From contig JAKSZU010000005.1 in the NCBI GenBank assembly GCA_026018925.1, positions 20,198,779 through 20,262,778 of the forward strand: a stretch of DNA of 64,000 bases, written 5' to 3'. The stretch comes from Tupaia tana (Eukaryota; Chordata; Mammalia; Scandentia; Tupaiidae). The notes under the pieces were generated by a model that saw nothing but the letters and a program-made list of their open reading frames with translations, did no database searches and was not told the DNA's origin. The position numbers and the translations under genes were made by a program. Shown here piece after piece: positions 22,663-34,100 of the stretch; the stretch's first letter is position 1; every line of letters starts with the position of its first letter.

Positions 22663-23786
22663 TTTACATTTTTGTAATCTGAATAGTGACAACTCATAGG
22701 GCACACCTTTGCTTTAATGTTGTATTGCACCAAAAAAGGGAATAGAACATTAAAGAACACTAGCGATGACCTGTCCTTGGGCTTTTCAAGGTAGAGAAAA
22801 AAATGGACAGCTACTGACATAGCAGCTGCAGTGGTGTGTGGGATGCAGGTGGGCTGAATGCATTCTGGATGGCAACTGCAGCCCAGTGATGGGTCTCTGT
22901 GCCTCTGTATGGGTATGCAGCGAAGATGCTTTATGAAATAAACATTTTAAAGTCACAGTAATGATGTGAGATAACCAATAGTTATCACACTAGTGATAAA
23001 ATTATTTCCTATGTAAACACATAAATTTAAAAGGTAGTTTTTTTTTTTTTTTTTTTTTTCCAATGTCACAAATATGTCTTAGATTTGGTGTTGAATGACT
23101 TTGGGTCTGAGCATTCATGTAACGGGTGCATGTCAATGCCGATAAGCCGCCAATTCCTGTCTCCAGACTCTGCATTAGGACTTTGCTGGCACAGGAGGGA
23201 GAATGAGGTAGGATGTGCAACTGCTAGAGGTCTACATCTGCTCAAATCGGGCTGAACACTTGACTACTCACTTGGCAGAAATATGATTAAATGTGATAGT
23301 TTTTGTTGAGCTAAAATGCTAAACCTGTTCTTTAGGAGAACTATTTTATAATTTATGAGTGATGTTGCATCTTTTCTCTGTCCTACTTTTCCCCTGCAAT
23401 GCATTTTCTTTGATTCATTTACTATTTAGGTCTCTGTGGATGGGATACCATATAAGGTTATTATTCCTGATGATTTTTCTCTTCCTGTCTCCTATCCATA
23501 CCTGTCACTCTATCTGCCTGCTGTTTCCAGATCAGAAAATCACCATCATCTCCTGGTTTTTCCTGGCAGTCTTCTTCAGTCTGAGATTTCTCAATATTGG
23601 TGGGGTGTTTACTAATTCTTTAGTATTTGGAATATGCAAGGTTTATTTTATATTTGACTTTGATCAGCTTGCTTTCCACCAGTATTTTTCATTTACCCAA
23701 CTCTTATTTATTAAACACCACTATATCAGAGTTTTTTTTTTTTGATGTGCCCCATCTTTATTTTTTTTTACTGCATCTATCATATG
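22663..23786. other. Unique AT-rich sequence
   Basis: Contains a T22 run (23038-23059). It also has a 128-codon, strongly hydrophobic open frame (23359-23745, +) of F/L/I-rich composition in T-rich DNA. I treat that frame as chance: no Kozak context, no family resemblance, no neighbouring exon signal. Confidence 0.45.
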
Positions 23787-24121
23787 AAGGGACTTCAAAA
23801 ACTTCATAGAAAAATGGAATCAGAGTATGCATTTTTTAAAGAGTTATTTTATTTAACTTTATTTATGTATTTATTTTAATTTGACAAGAGAAAGACAGAG
23901 TGAGAGAGAGAGAGTCAGAGAGGGAAAGTGAGAAGGCAAGCAACCAGGTCTGGGACACGAACCATGGTCGGCCATGTGGGAGTCCAGTGCTCTTAAACAC
24001 CACACCACCTGCCGGCCCCAAAACATGCGTTTATTTTGGTGCTGCAAAAATTTTTGAAAGCCACAGTTTTGTTTTTTTTCCTCATAATATGCATTTGCCA
24101 CAAACCTTTTGAAGGACTCTT
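23787..24121. mobile_element. Mariner-like MITE (M1), split by a SINE
   Basis: Left part 'GGGACTTCAAAAACTTCATA' and right part '...TGCGTTTATTTTGGTGCTGC...CCACAAACCTTTTGAAGGAC' match M1. The short family A SINE 23838-24018 sits inside it. Confidence 0.72.
23838..24018 (-). mobile_element. Short-form family A SINE
   Basis: The tail 'TTATTTTATTTAACTTTATT' precedes a GA-rich stretch and the tRNA-like head only (minus-strand start GGGGCCGGCAGGTGGTGTGG). The GC-rich central body of the long form is absent. Related short copies: 28606, 42797, 44350, 59682. Confidence 0.85.
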
Positions 24122-24160
24122 GTATTATATCATGTTATGTCTTTCCTACTATATTAGGCT

Positions 24161-24414
24161 CTTTTTTTTTTTGGAGAGGTTTTCGCTATAGGGCGCAGAC
24201 AGACAGAGAGAGACATAGAGACAGAAAACGAGGAATCACCCCCCAGAGGGGATGGTCACGCTGCAATCCCTTCTCCTCCATTCTCCTCTCGGGATCTTGG
24301 GCATGCACACACACGTGCCCGGCGTGAGTTTTAAGCCACTGGGTCCGGGACGCGAACCGCTGTCGACTATGTGGGAGTCCAGCGACATAGCCATTATGTT
24401 AACTGCTAGTTCCC
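24161..24414 (-). mobile_element. Young family A SINE, perfect 17-bp duplication
   Basis: TCCTACTATATTAGGCT is repeated exactly at 24144-24160 and 24415-24431. Full body with 'CACCCCCCAGAGGGGATGG' and CpG-rich 'GGGTCCGGGACGCGAACCG'. Retained CpGs point to recent insertion. Confidence 0.96.
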
Positions 24415-24431
24415 TCCTACTATATTAGGCT

Positions 24432-24898
24432 TTTTAGAGCTATAACAATGAGTTTACTGTTGTATCATGGCATCTTGAAAATTCATGGCACATTCTAGGT
24501 ACTTAATTTTTTTCTATGAATTCAATAACAATGCCAACTCCTTTTGTAAACTTAAGTTCTCATGGTATTGCTTATTCAGTTTTTTCAGTATAAAAATTTT
24601 AACACATGCATAAAATTATTGAAAATAATATTAAATAAATAAAGTAATACAAAGTAGAAGTATTAGTCAAACACAGGCTATCTCCCACTAAGATTTGTTA
24701 AGTGTAACAAAGTTTTGCTACTTTTCCTATAGATTTTTGTACTACATTTTGTAATTCCTACAATTTTATTTAAAGAAAATACTATAGATATAGTAGTTTT
24801 GCTTAGTATTTTCACATGGTTTTTAGACTTTAAACCCCTCTGCATGTATTTTTAAGCAATACTTAGTATTGTTTTGAATTTTTGTCAATGGTGTGATA
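24432..24898. other. Unassigned AT-rich sequence
   Basis: No gene or recognised repeat. Confidence 0.4.
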
Positions 24899-24914
24899 GT
24901 CTCTGTATACTTTT

Positions 24915-25189
24915 TTTTTTTTTTTCTTTTTTTTGGAGAGGTTTTTTTTTGCTATAGGGTGCGTGCGCTCGCCAGACAGACAGAGAGAGACAGAGAGACA
25001 GAAAGCAGGAAATCACCCCCCAGGGGGGATGGCCACGCCGCAATCCCTTCTCCTCCATTCTCCTCTCGGGATCTTGGGCACGCATGCACACGCGCCCGGC
25101 GTGAGTTTAAGCCAACGGGTCCGGGACTCGAACCGCGGTCGACTACGTGGGAGTCCAACGACATAGCCATTACGCTAACTGCTGGTCCC
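24915..25189 (-). mobile_element. Young family A SINE, perfect 16-bp duplication
   Basis: GTCTCTGTATACTTTT is repeated at 24899-24914 and 25190-25205. The body is one of the most CpG-rich here ('GCGTGCGCTCGCC', 'CACACGCGCCCGGCG', 'CTCGAACCGCGGTCGACTAC'). Open frames of up to 104 codons on both strands are SINE sequence, not genes. Confidence 0.97.
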
Positions 25190-25205
25190 GTCTCTGTATA
25201 CTTTT

Positions 25206-25530
25206 GAAACTTTATTTTCCCAATCAGTATTATGCTTCTGAAATTGCACCATATTGGTAGGTACTGCTTTAGCTAGCTCATTTTTTGAATTGCAGAACAG
25301 CATCCTATTGCATGAACAAACCCTCCTTGTACTAATCAAGACCTTGGTGATGGGTGTTGAGATGGTGTCCAATATGTTTGTTATTACAATGTGGTAACGT
25401 TCTTGTACATGTTCCATTTGCAAAAATGTAGTGTAATTGGAGGGCCAAAAGGGTCTATGTATTCAATTCTGTTAGTTATTGCAAAATCCTTTAAAAAAAT
25501 CAACTTAGATAATCTTAGTATTTTAACTTT
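25206..25530. other. Unassigned sequence
   Basis: Between two SINEs; no gene or recognised repeat. The phrase 'TTGAAATTGCACCATATTGG' region may be an old L1 3'UTR but is too diverged to call. Confidence 0.35.
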
Positions 25531-25763
25531 CAAGTCTGTTTTCTTCCATGAGTGAGAGGGACGAAAACAGAAAACAGGGACCCACTATAGGATCTTTATG
25601 CCGTCAACCACCTCCAGCCTCAGCCAGACTCACCCAGCCCCGGATAGTGTGCACACATGTTTGGAAAGTTCAGGGAGGTCTCTGGATGAGCACTTGGAAT
25701 CATTCCATGTGGATCAGAATTGCAGAACATCTTAGAACTGCAATGCCATCATCTGGTCCGTAC
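25531..25763 (-). mobile_element. Family B SINE
   Basis: 'CCTCCAGCCTCAGCCAGACT', 'AAAGTTCAGGGAGGTCTCTG' and the minus-strand head GGACCAGATGATGGCATTGC identify it. Confidence 0.8.
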
Positions 25764-25876
25764 CCCTTTCTGTTGGTTTAGAGGTTATACATGCACTGTG
25801 TTTTTAGTCTTCTAGTAATTTCTTTTGCAGTTTTGAGATATGTACTTGAGTGAGAAAGGCTAGTCGATCCCTGTAT

Positions 25877-25950
25877 TATTGGGTTGTTGGAAAAGTTATG
25901 ACACATTTTTGCATAGAAAAATGCATCTTGACTTTTCTGATAACCCAATA
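25877..25950. mobile_element. Palindromic mariner-type MITE (family M2), 74 bp
   Basis: TATTGGGTTGTTGGAAAAGT at the left pairs with ACTTTTCTGATAACCCAATA at the right (three mismatches). The near-complete hairpin has a TTTTTGCATAGAAAAATGCA centre and TA ends. Open frames on both strands are by-products of the palindrome. A second copy lies at 61777-61846. Confidence 0.88.
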
Positions 25951-26151
25951 TTTTTCCAGCCAATCAAGGATAACACCTTAACTCTGATGAGCCATTTCTG
26001 TCTTTCATATTATTTCACCCCAGTATTTTGGTTCTTAATTTTTAAAATGTATATGATAAGTTAGATTTAACCATAAGTCTAATGATATTTTGCTTACTAT
26101 TTCTTCCTATTAGGCCTTCCTTCTGGTTTCGGTTTTCTTTTATTTCTTTCT

Positions 26152-26424
26152 TTTTTAAAAAAAAGTTTATTTCTTTCATGAGAATGAGAGACTATAAAGA
26201 GAGAGCGAGGGGGGAGGGGGGAGAGAGAGAGAAAACCTTCATCAGGTCTCATGCTGCAATCATCCCTAGCCATCCAAGCTAGCCATAGCAATAATGTGAG
26301 GTAACAGTAGTTTAGTTATCAACTATCTACATTGGTGTGCCCAGCATTTACAGATTGACCAGGGAACCAAAACTGATACGCCATTGCTTGGGCAAAGCAT
26401 CACCACCATGCCACCAAGTTGGCC
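26152..26424 (-). mobile_element. Family B SINE
   Basis: Starts with 'AAAAAAAAGTTTATTTC' and G/GA-rich DNA (26206-26231), then 'CATGCTGCAATCATCCCTAG'. The minus-strand head GGGGCCAACTTGGTGGCATG ends at about 26426, immediately before a family A insertion. Confidence 0.82.
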
Positions 26425-26437
26425 CCAGTTTTCTTTT

Positions 26438-26703
26438 TCTTTCTTTTTTTTTTTGGAGAGGTTTTCGCTATAGGGCGCGTGCGCTCGCCAGACAGACAGA
26501 GAGAGACTTAGAGACAGAAAGCGAGAAATCATCCCCCAGGGGGGGTCACGCCGCAATCCCTTCTCCTCCATTCTCCTCTTGGGATCTTGGGCACGCACGC
26601 ACACGTGCCCGGTGTGAGTTTTAAGCCACTGGGTCCAGGACACAAACCGTAGTCGACTACGTGGGAGTCCAGCGACATAGCCATTACGCTAACTGCTGGT
26701 TCC
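26438..26703 (-). mobile_element. Young family A SINE, perfect 15-bp duplication
   Basis: CCCCAGTTTTCTTTT occurs at 26423-26437 and 26704-26718. The target overlaps the head of the neighbouring family B SINE, so family A inserted after it. Confidence 0.95.
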
Positions 26704-26718
26704 CCCCAGTTTTCTTTT

Positions 26719-27568
26719 ACACCCACAGGCACACCCAAAATGCACCCTCAACACATCCTTAATAGGTTGTTCAGTGGAGATGTGTTAACAGTAAATAGTT
26801 TAGGTTTTTGTCTTTCTCAAATCATGTCAGCCCTTATTCTTGAATCGTTGCTTAGCTGGGTCCAAAGCTCTAGATTTTAGTTAATTTCTTGGAAGATCAA
26901 GGATTTCTTCCTGTTGTTTTCTTCTTTTACTTCTTATATTTAATGTTGGCTTTCAACATACTCGCCATTTATTTGTAGATAATCTGTTTCCTCTTTGATT
27001 ACTTTTAGAATCTTTTTTCTTGTCCTTGATGTCCTATATGTGATTATGATATGTTTAAGTTTAGATTTATTTATTCTACTTTGGCTCTTCCACAGTTCCT
27101 CAGAGGATTTATGATTTTCTTCAGTTTTAGAAACATCGTAGCCACATATAACCTCTTTGAATTTTGCCACTCTCATCTTAATCTCTACTTTGAAAAGTGT
27201 TATTAGAAAACATTGGACTTTGTAGCCTCAGTCTCTTCTTACATCTCTTTAGGACTTCTTGCTAAATATTCTCAAATGCAAAAATAGAAAAATTGTAATG
27301 TAGAATAGAAGAATAGATACAATACACATGCATGTACCCAACACCAGTTTAAGATCTAAAGATGACTACTGTCCTTACAAGCTCTCTGGAGCCTTACCTT
27401 ATCCCTTTTTCATGCCAAGTAACGACTAACCTGCACTATGTGCAGAACATCTTTATGTATTTCTTACAGTAGTCCTGTAAATAGAGCAGAGTTTTAAGAT
27501 TTCATGGTTTTGAACACATTCTACAGATGGACTCATACTCTAGGTATTCTATGACTTGCTTTTAAAGT
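26719..27568. other. Unassigned AT-rich sequence, possibly old L1
   Basis: 26940-27180 has a diverged antisense open frame of 78 codons, rich in K/E/S on the minus strand, which might be degraded L1 or HAL1 ORF1. I cannot support more than that. Confidence 0.35.
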
Positions 27569-27579
27569 TCAACATTAAC

Positions 27580-27858
27580 TTTTTTTCTTTTTTTTTTTTT
27601 TTTTTTTTTGGAGAGGTTTTTACTATAGGATGTGTATGCTCGCCAGAAAGAGAAAGAGACAAAGAAACAGAAAGCGAGAAATCACCCCCAGGGAGGATGG
27701 CCATGCCACAATCCCTGCTCCTCCATTCTCTTCTAGGGATCTTGAGCACGCACGCAAACGCACCTGGCGTAAGTTTAAGCCACCGGGTCTGGGACTCGAA
27801 CCGTGGTTGACTACATGGGAGTCCAGTGACATAGCCATTATGCCAACTGCTGGTCCCC
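27580..27858 (-). mobile_element. Family A SINE with 11-bp duplication
   Basis: TCAACATTAAC at 27569-27579 and 27859-27869. Long T-rich tail (27580-27609) with one C interruption, then a complete body. Confidence 0.94.
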
Positions 27859-28310
27859 TCAACATTAACGTTTATCCACGGTTTTAATCATTTAATTGTA
27901 AGCTTTTCTGTGTCTTCTAAATGGTAACCATTTTATAAGTAAGTTTTGATTTTGCTTCTTTACCTTCAACCTTCTTACTTTCTGTTTAGTTTTTCTCTCC
28001 TACCGAATGGGAATTCCAGTACAACAGCAAATAGAAGTAGCAATAGCACCTGCTCTTGCCTTGTTCTTCATTTTAAATGGTATATGTGTATTGCTTCTCA
28101 TTATCTCTGACATATTCTGTAGATTTTAGAATGAATGTATATCATTTTTTCAGTACATTGATTCTACTTCTAGTTTGCTGTGTGGCTTTTAAAAATTCAT
28201 TGATAGAGATTTAGGACTTTATCAAATGCTATTTTAAAAAATCTATTCAGTTGATTATGAAATTTTGCCTTTAATTTGTTAATATGGTAAATTTTTCTAA
28301 CTGATTTTCT

Positions 28311-28569
28311 TTCTTCCCTTTTTTTTAAGAGAGATTTTTGCTATCAGGTGTGTGTGTTCACCAAAGAGACAGAGACAAAGTGAGAAATCATTGACGCCCT
28401 GGGGATATGGCCATGCTGTAATCCCTTCTCTTTCATTCTCCTCTCAGGATTTTGGGCACACCCATACACATGTCCAGTGTGAGTTTCAAGCTGCCAGTTC
28501 TGGGACTCGAGCTGCAGTAGACTACGTGGGAGTCCAGTGATATAACCATTATGCCATCCGCTGGTCACC
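28311..28569 (-). mobile_element. Family A SINE nested in old L1
   Basis: CTAACTGATTTTCT (28297-28310) and CTAATTGATTTTCT (28570-28583) are the duplication. The body is diverged. Confidence 0.88.
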
Positions 28570-28605
28570 CTAATTGATTTTCTAATGTTAAAAATAATAC
28601 TTGTC

Positions 28606-28797
28606 AGGCTAGCAGGTGACGTAGTGGCTAAGGTGCTGGACTCCCACATGGCTAACTGTGGTTCAAATCCTGGACCTGGTGGCTTAATTTCTCGCTTTCC
28701 CTTGCTCTCTCTCTTTCTCCCTCTAGTGAGTGTACATGACTTATAGCTAATTAAAACAACAATAATAAATTAAATAAGTAAAATAATTCTTAAAAAA
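28606..28797 (+). mobile_element. Short-form family A SINE
   Basis: The tRNA-like head (GGCTAGCAGGTGACGTAGTG, then GTTCAAATCCTGGACC) is followed directly by the CT tract and an A/T-rich tail. Imperfect duplication AATAATACTTGTC / AATAATACTTATC. Confidence 0.85.
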
Positions 28798-29724
28798 TAA
28801 TAATACTTATCTTCTGGAATTATTCAATTTAGTGATGAACTATTTTTACCCATGAATTATTTTACATCATACTTCTTAATTTCTAAACAAATGTATTATA
28901 CCACCTATCATTATCTTTTCAGTTATTGATTTTCATCTCAATTTCATTGTGATCAGAGAAAATGATGTGGCTAATACCAACTCTTAAATATTTGTTGTTA
29001 GTAGCTCTTTGGCCCAATGTGGAGTCACAACTAGAAATAATCTGTGAGTGCCTAAGAATATCTTCTTTCCTTATTGAATTATGCTTAACTGTGCTGCCCA
29101 AATTTATATGCTTACTGTTTATTTGTTTCTCTTTTTATGTTAATTTTATACTTAGTATATTTTGATGTTAAACATCAAGATTTATAGAAGATTGAAGCTA
29201 TTATATCTCTGGTGAATTGAATTATTTGTCACTGTTTTATGATTTTTTATTCTAGGCAATGCTTTCATTTTAAAATCTGATAAAATTGGTATTTGAAATA
29301 GAGTTCCACATTACAATCTTTATCATATAGCTTAATAATGTTTGCGTTTGTGCATTTTGTAATCATGAGTATTTTGAAGTTTAAACTGCTGCCTTATATT
29401 ACACTTACTATTAGTCTTGACTTTTCCATTTAATTTTTCTTTCACTTTTGTCTTTGGATGAATCGAGCATTTTCTACCATTTAATGTTCCCCCTACCTCA
29501 TTAGATATTGTACCTTGGTTTCTATCTTTCTAGTTAGTATCTTAAAAAGTTAATATTAATCAATAGTTTTGTCTTCCTCATGAATAGTAAATGAATCATA
29601 GAATATAACCTCAAATGCTTGCTCTGAGATGATACTCTTTGAAGTGAAGAAACACAAAAGGAAAATAAAAGAAAAAAATAGAAAGAAAGAGAAAGGAAGG
29701 AGAAGGAAGGACTTTTTTTAAAAA

Positions 29725-29990
29725 AAAAAAAAAAAAGTTTTTTGCTTTAGAGTGAGTATGCTTGCCAGAGAGAGAAAGACAGAGACAATGAGAAGAATGT
29801 GAGAAATCATATCATTCCCCATTCCAGGAGTGGCCATGTCACAATACTTTCTCCTCCAGTCTCCTCTCAGGATCTTGGTCACTTATGCACACATGCCTGG
29901 CATGAGTTTTAAGCCATCAGGTTCAGAACTGGAACCATGGTTGGCCATGTGGGAGTCCAGTGACATAACCACTACACCAAATGTGGCTCC
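29725..29990 (-). mobile_element. Diverged family A SINE
   Basis: 'TTTTTTGCTTTAGAGTGAGT', the GA-rich tract, 'CACACATGCCTGGCATGAGT' and a degenerate head near 29990. The left edge has an odd T7/A16 junction (29713-29735). Confidence 0.8.
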
Positions 29991-31144
29991 TAAGAAGCTG
30001 ATTTTTAAAAATAGCACAGCAATTTAAAGCTTTATGTACTACTTTCTTTGTTCACTGTTCTTTTTTATCTATCTGGGAATACTTTTTTTCTAACCTTAAC
30101 ATTTCCTTTAGAGAGGCCTATTGATAGCAACCCTCAGAGTTTATTATTTCTGACAATACTTTGTTCATTTTTGAAAGATATTTTTGCTAAGTATGTAATT
30201 TTAAATTGATAATTATGTTCTCTCAGTTTAAGATTGGCTAGTTGAGTAATTCAGTGGGCTTTAAGGCATAGAGGCTGTACCTAGTTGTCTGTTACTTGAT
30301 CGTAGTTTGATTTAAGGCAAAGTTTGGGATTAGTTGAGACTGGTTGTTTGTATGCAAAAGGATTGGTTGGTTTGGGCTTGGTTATTTTTTATAAAAAGGT
30401 AGGTTGACAGATGAGTCATTTATTACTACTAGGAATTAGCTAATCCTGGGAATGGCAGCATCTTCCCAGACAGCAAAACCTCCCCAAGGTGTCAAGACAT
30501 TCCTAAAACGAAAAACGAAACTAAACAAACATCATGGTGTACACAATGTTCCTTTCCGTAAAATGTCTTCATGTTTATTTATTTATTTATTTATATTATT
30601 TATATTATTTATTTATTTTTATTATCATCATAATCTTCTTTATATTACATTGGATTACATATAACTTTACAGTGTATTACATTGCTTTTTCAAAAGGGAA
30701 TGCCATGTATGTCTGTCAATACAGAGACATTAATCTCCCCACTTCATCATTAAATATCTTTTCAATGTTTTCCCCAATTATCATTATTATTATTATTATT
30801 ATTTTAAACAGTCAATCACTATTTCTCATTTTGCTTGTAAAAAGACTTTATCCATCATGAAATACTTCTCAGACCAATCCAGTTGAGAATACTATACATG
30901 TCATAATCAACAGGTAATAAGCCGTATCTGTTTCCCACTAACGTCCTGCCTCTCTATTTGTTCTCTTGCTAGCTTTCTCTATCCTCTTCTCTTCACCCCC
31001 ATCCCCCACTGTCTTATTCTCGTTAAGTACTTTCACTGCTTTTATGTCCTCCAATATTTCGCTCTCAACCATAGAGTGCGGATACTCGGTATATATTAAA
31101 TGGATACATACAATATCTTTCTTTCATAGCCTGGCTTACTTCAT

Positions 31145-34100
31145 TCAGCAATAGATCCTCCATATCTGACCACTTTCTATCAAATTTTTAATGGCCGAAT
31201 AGTAATCCATAGAGTATATATACCACACGTTTCCAATCCATTCATCAGTTTGTGGACATTTAGGTTGGTTCCATGTCTTGGCAATTGTGAATAATGCTGC
31301 AATAAACACTGATGTGCAAGCACTTTTCTGACTGAGCGTTCTCCTGTCTTTCGGGTAAATACCCAGAAGTGGGATTGCTGGGTCAAATGGTAGTTCTATT
31401 GGTAGATCTTTAAGGAGCCTCCATATTGTTCTCCACAATGGTTGAACCAGTTTACATTCCCACCAACAGTGTTCCCTTTTCACCACATCCCTGCCAACAC
31501 TTACCACTTTTTATATTCTTAATCTTTGTCATTCTGACAGGGATTAGGTGGTATCTCATTGTGGTTTTTATCTGCATCTCCCTGATGATGAGGGATGTTG
31601 AGCATTTCCTCATATGCTTTTTGGCTGTTTGTATGTCTTACTTAGAGAGATTTTTGTTCAGCTCTTTTTCCCATGTTTTAATCGGGTTAATCATTTTTTT
31701 TCACATAAGGTACTTGAGTTCCCTATGTATTCTGGTTATCAGTCCCTTGTCTGAGGCATAGTTAACAAAAATATTTTCCCATTCTGAGGGTTGTCGGTTC
31801 ACACTTGTTACTGTGTCCTTTGCTGTGCAGAAACTTCTTAGTCTAATATAGTCCCACTTGTCTATTTTAGGGATTATTACCTGTGCTTTGGGAGTCTTAT
31901 TTAAGAAGTCTTTGCCTACTACAATGTCTCCCAGAGTTTCCCCAGAATTTTCCACCAGTAGTTTTATTGTTCAAGGTCTTAGGTTCCGATCTTTGATCCA
32001 TTTTGAGTTGGTTTTTGTTAATGGTGAAAGATGGGGGTTCAGTTTCATCTTTCTGCAGGTGGATACCCAGTTTTTCCAGCACTATTTACTGAAGAGGTTT
32101 TCCTGTTCCCAATGGATTGACTGATATCCTTTGTCAAAGATCAGTTGGCTGTAAGCTTTGGGGGTTATTTCTGGGATCTCTATTCTATTCCATTGGTCCA
32201 CATGTCTGTTTTTATGCCAATATTATACTGTTTTGATGACCACAGCTTTATAGTATATCTTAGGATCAGGTAGTGATATGCCTCCTACTCCATTCTTTTT
32301 GCGAAGGATTGCTTTTGCAATATGAGGTCTTTTATGATTCCAGACAAATTCTATGATTGTCTTTTCTAGATTTGTGAAGAATATTTCTGGTATTTTGATT
32401 GGAATTACATTAAACATGTAGATTAATTTGGGTAGAATTGCCATTTTGATTATGTTGATGCTTCCAATTCAGGAGCATTGAATGTCCTTCCACTTTTTTA
32501 TGTCACTTTCAATATCTTTTTAAAGATTTTCATAGTTTCATAGTTTTCTTTATAAAGGTCTTTGACTTTCTTAGTTAGGTTTATCCCTAGGTATCTTATA
32601 CATCTTGTGGCTAGGGTGAAAGGGATTCCTTTTTTTGGAGAGGTTTTCGCTATAGGGCACGTGTGCTTGCCAGACAGAGAGAGAGAGACAGAGAGACAGA
32701 AAGCGAGAAGTCACTCCCCCAGGGGGGATGGCCACCCCGCAATCCTTTCTCCTCCATTCTCCTCTCGGGATCTTGGGCATGCATGCACACGTGCCCGGCG
32801 TGAGTTTTAAGCCACCGTGAACCGTGGTCGACTATGTGGGAGTCCAGTGACATAGCCATTATGCTAACTGCTGTTCCCAGGGATTCCTTTCTTCAGCTCT
32901 ACTTCGTTCAAGTTGTTGTTCATATATAGAAATGCTGTAGATTTTTGGATATTGGTTTTGTATCCTGCCACTTTACTTTATTCACTTACTACTTCAAAAA
33001 GTTTTTTCATTGAGACCTTTGGGTCTTCTAAGTATACCATCATGTCATCTGCGAATAAAGATATTTTCAACTCTTCTTTGCCTATTTGAATGCCTTTTAC
33101 ATTGTTCTCTTCTCTGATTGCATTAGCTAAGACTTCCAGTACTATATTAAAGAGCAGTGGAGAAAGTGGGCAGCCTTGCCTAGTACCCATTTTCAGCAGA
33201 AAGGCTTTCAGCTTTTCCCCATTCAGTATAATGTTAGCTGTAGGTTTTTCGTAGATGGCTTTTATTGTGTTGAGAAATGACCCTTCTATACCAATCTTAC
33301 TGAGGGTCTTAATCATAAAAGGATGTTGTATTTTATCAAATGCTTTCTCAGCATCAATTGAAATGTTCATATGGTTTTTATCTTTCTTTCTGTTAATGTG
33401 GTGTATTACATTTATGGTCTTGCGTATATTGTACCACCCTTGCATCCCTGGTATAAAGTCTACCTGGTCGTGATGAATAATCTTTATTATATGTTGTTGG
33501 ATAAGATTTGCGAGTATCTTGTTGAGAATTTTTGCAACTATATTCATCAATGATATTGGTCTGTAGTTTTCTTTTTTTGTCATGTCCTAATCTGTTTTGG
33601 GGATGAAGATGATGGAGGCTTCATAAAATGAATTTGGAAGGTTTCCTTCTTTTTGAATGTATAGAAATAATTTTAGTAGGATAGGGGTTAATTCTTCCTT
33701 AAAATTTTTGTAGAACTCAAAGTGAAGTCATCTGGACCTGGGCTTTTCTTTGTTGGGAGGGTATTTATTACTGATTCAATCTCCTGGCTTGTTATGGGTC
33801 TATTCAGGTTCTCTGTGTCCTCCTGATTCAATCCTGGTAGATTATATACATCCAGGAATTTGCCCATCTCCTCCAAGTTATCTTGTTTGTTGGCATATAG
33901 TCGCTCATAGTATCCTCTAATGATATTTTGTATTTCTACTATGTCTGTTGTAATATTGCCTGTTTCATCACATATTTGATTTATCTGGTTTCTTTCTTTC
34001 TTCTTCTTGATCAGTCTAGCCAATGGTGTATTGATCTTGTTAATCTTTTCAAAGAGCCAGCTTTCCTTTTGTTTATTTTCTGTATGGTTCGTTTATTTCT

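Larger units (their letters stand above)
27960..30230 (-). mobile_element. Old L1 (ORF2 to ORF1 region), interrupted by three SINEs
   Basis: The antisense of L1 ORF2 is recognisable at DNA level: around 28150-28310 the reverse-transcriptase part ('TCAAATGCTATTTTAAAAAA', 'TTTAATTTGTTAATATGGTA'), resuming after SINEs at 28570-28605. 28915-29120 corresponds to the endonuclease-side segment ('CAGTTATTGATTTTCATCTC...GATCAGAGAAAATGATGTGG'), and 30060-30230 is ORF1-like. No frame is open. Boundaries are uncertain. Confidence 0.65.

Noticed and set aside
23359-23745. 128-codon hydrophobic frame suggesting a membrane protein
   Set aside because: T-rich DNA naturally encodes F/L/I runs; no homology, start context or neighbouring exons.
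24893-25207. 104-codon Arg/Pro-rich frame (and similar frames at 26337, 47396, 36435 and elsewhere)
   Set aside because: All are family A SINE sequence read through its GC-rich body.
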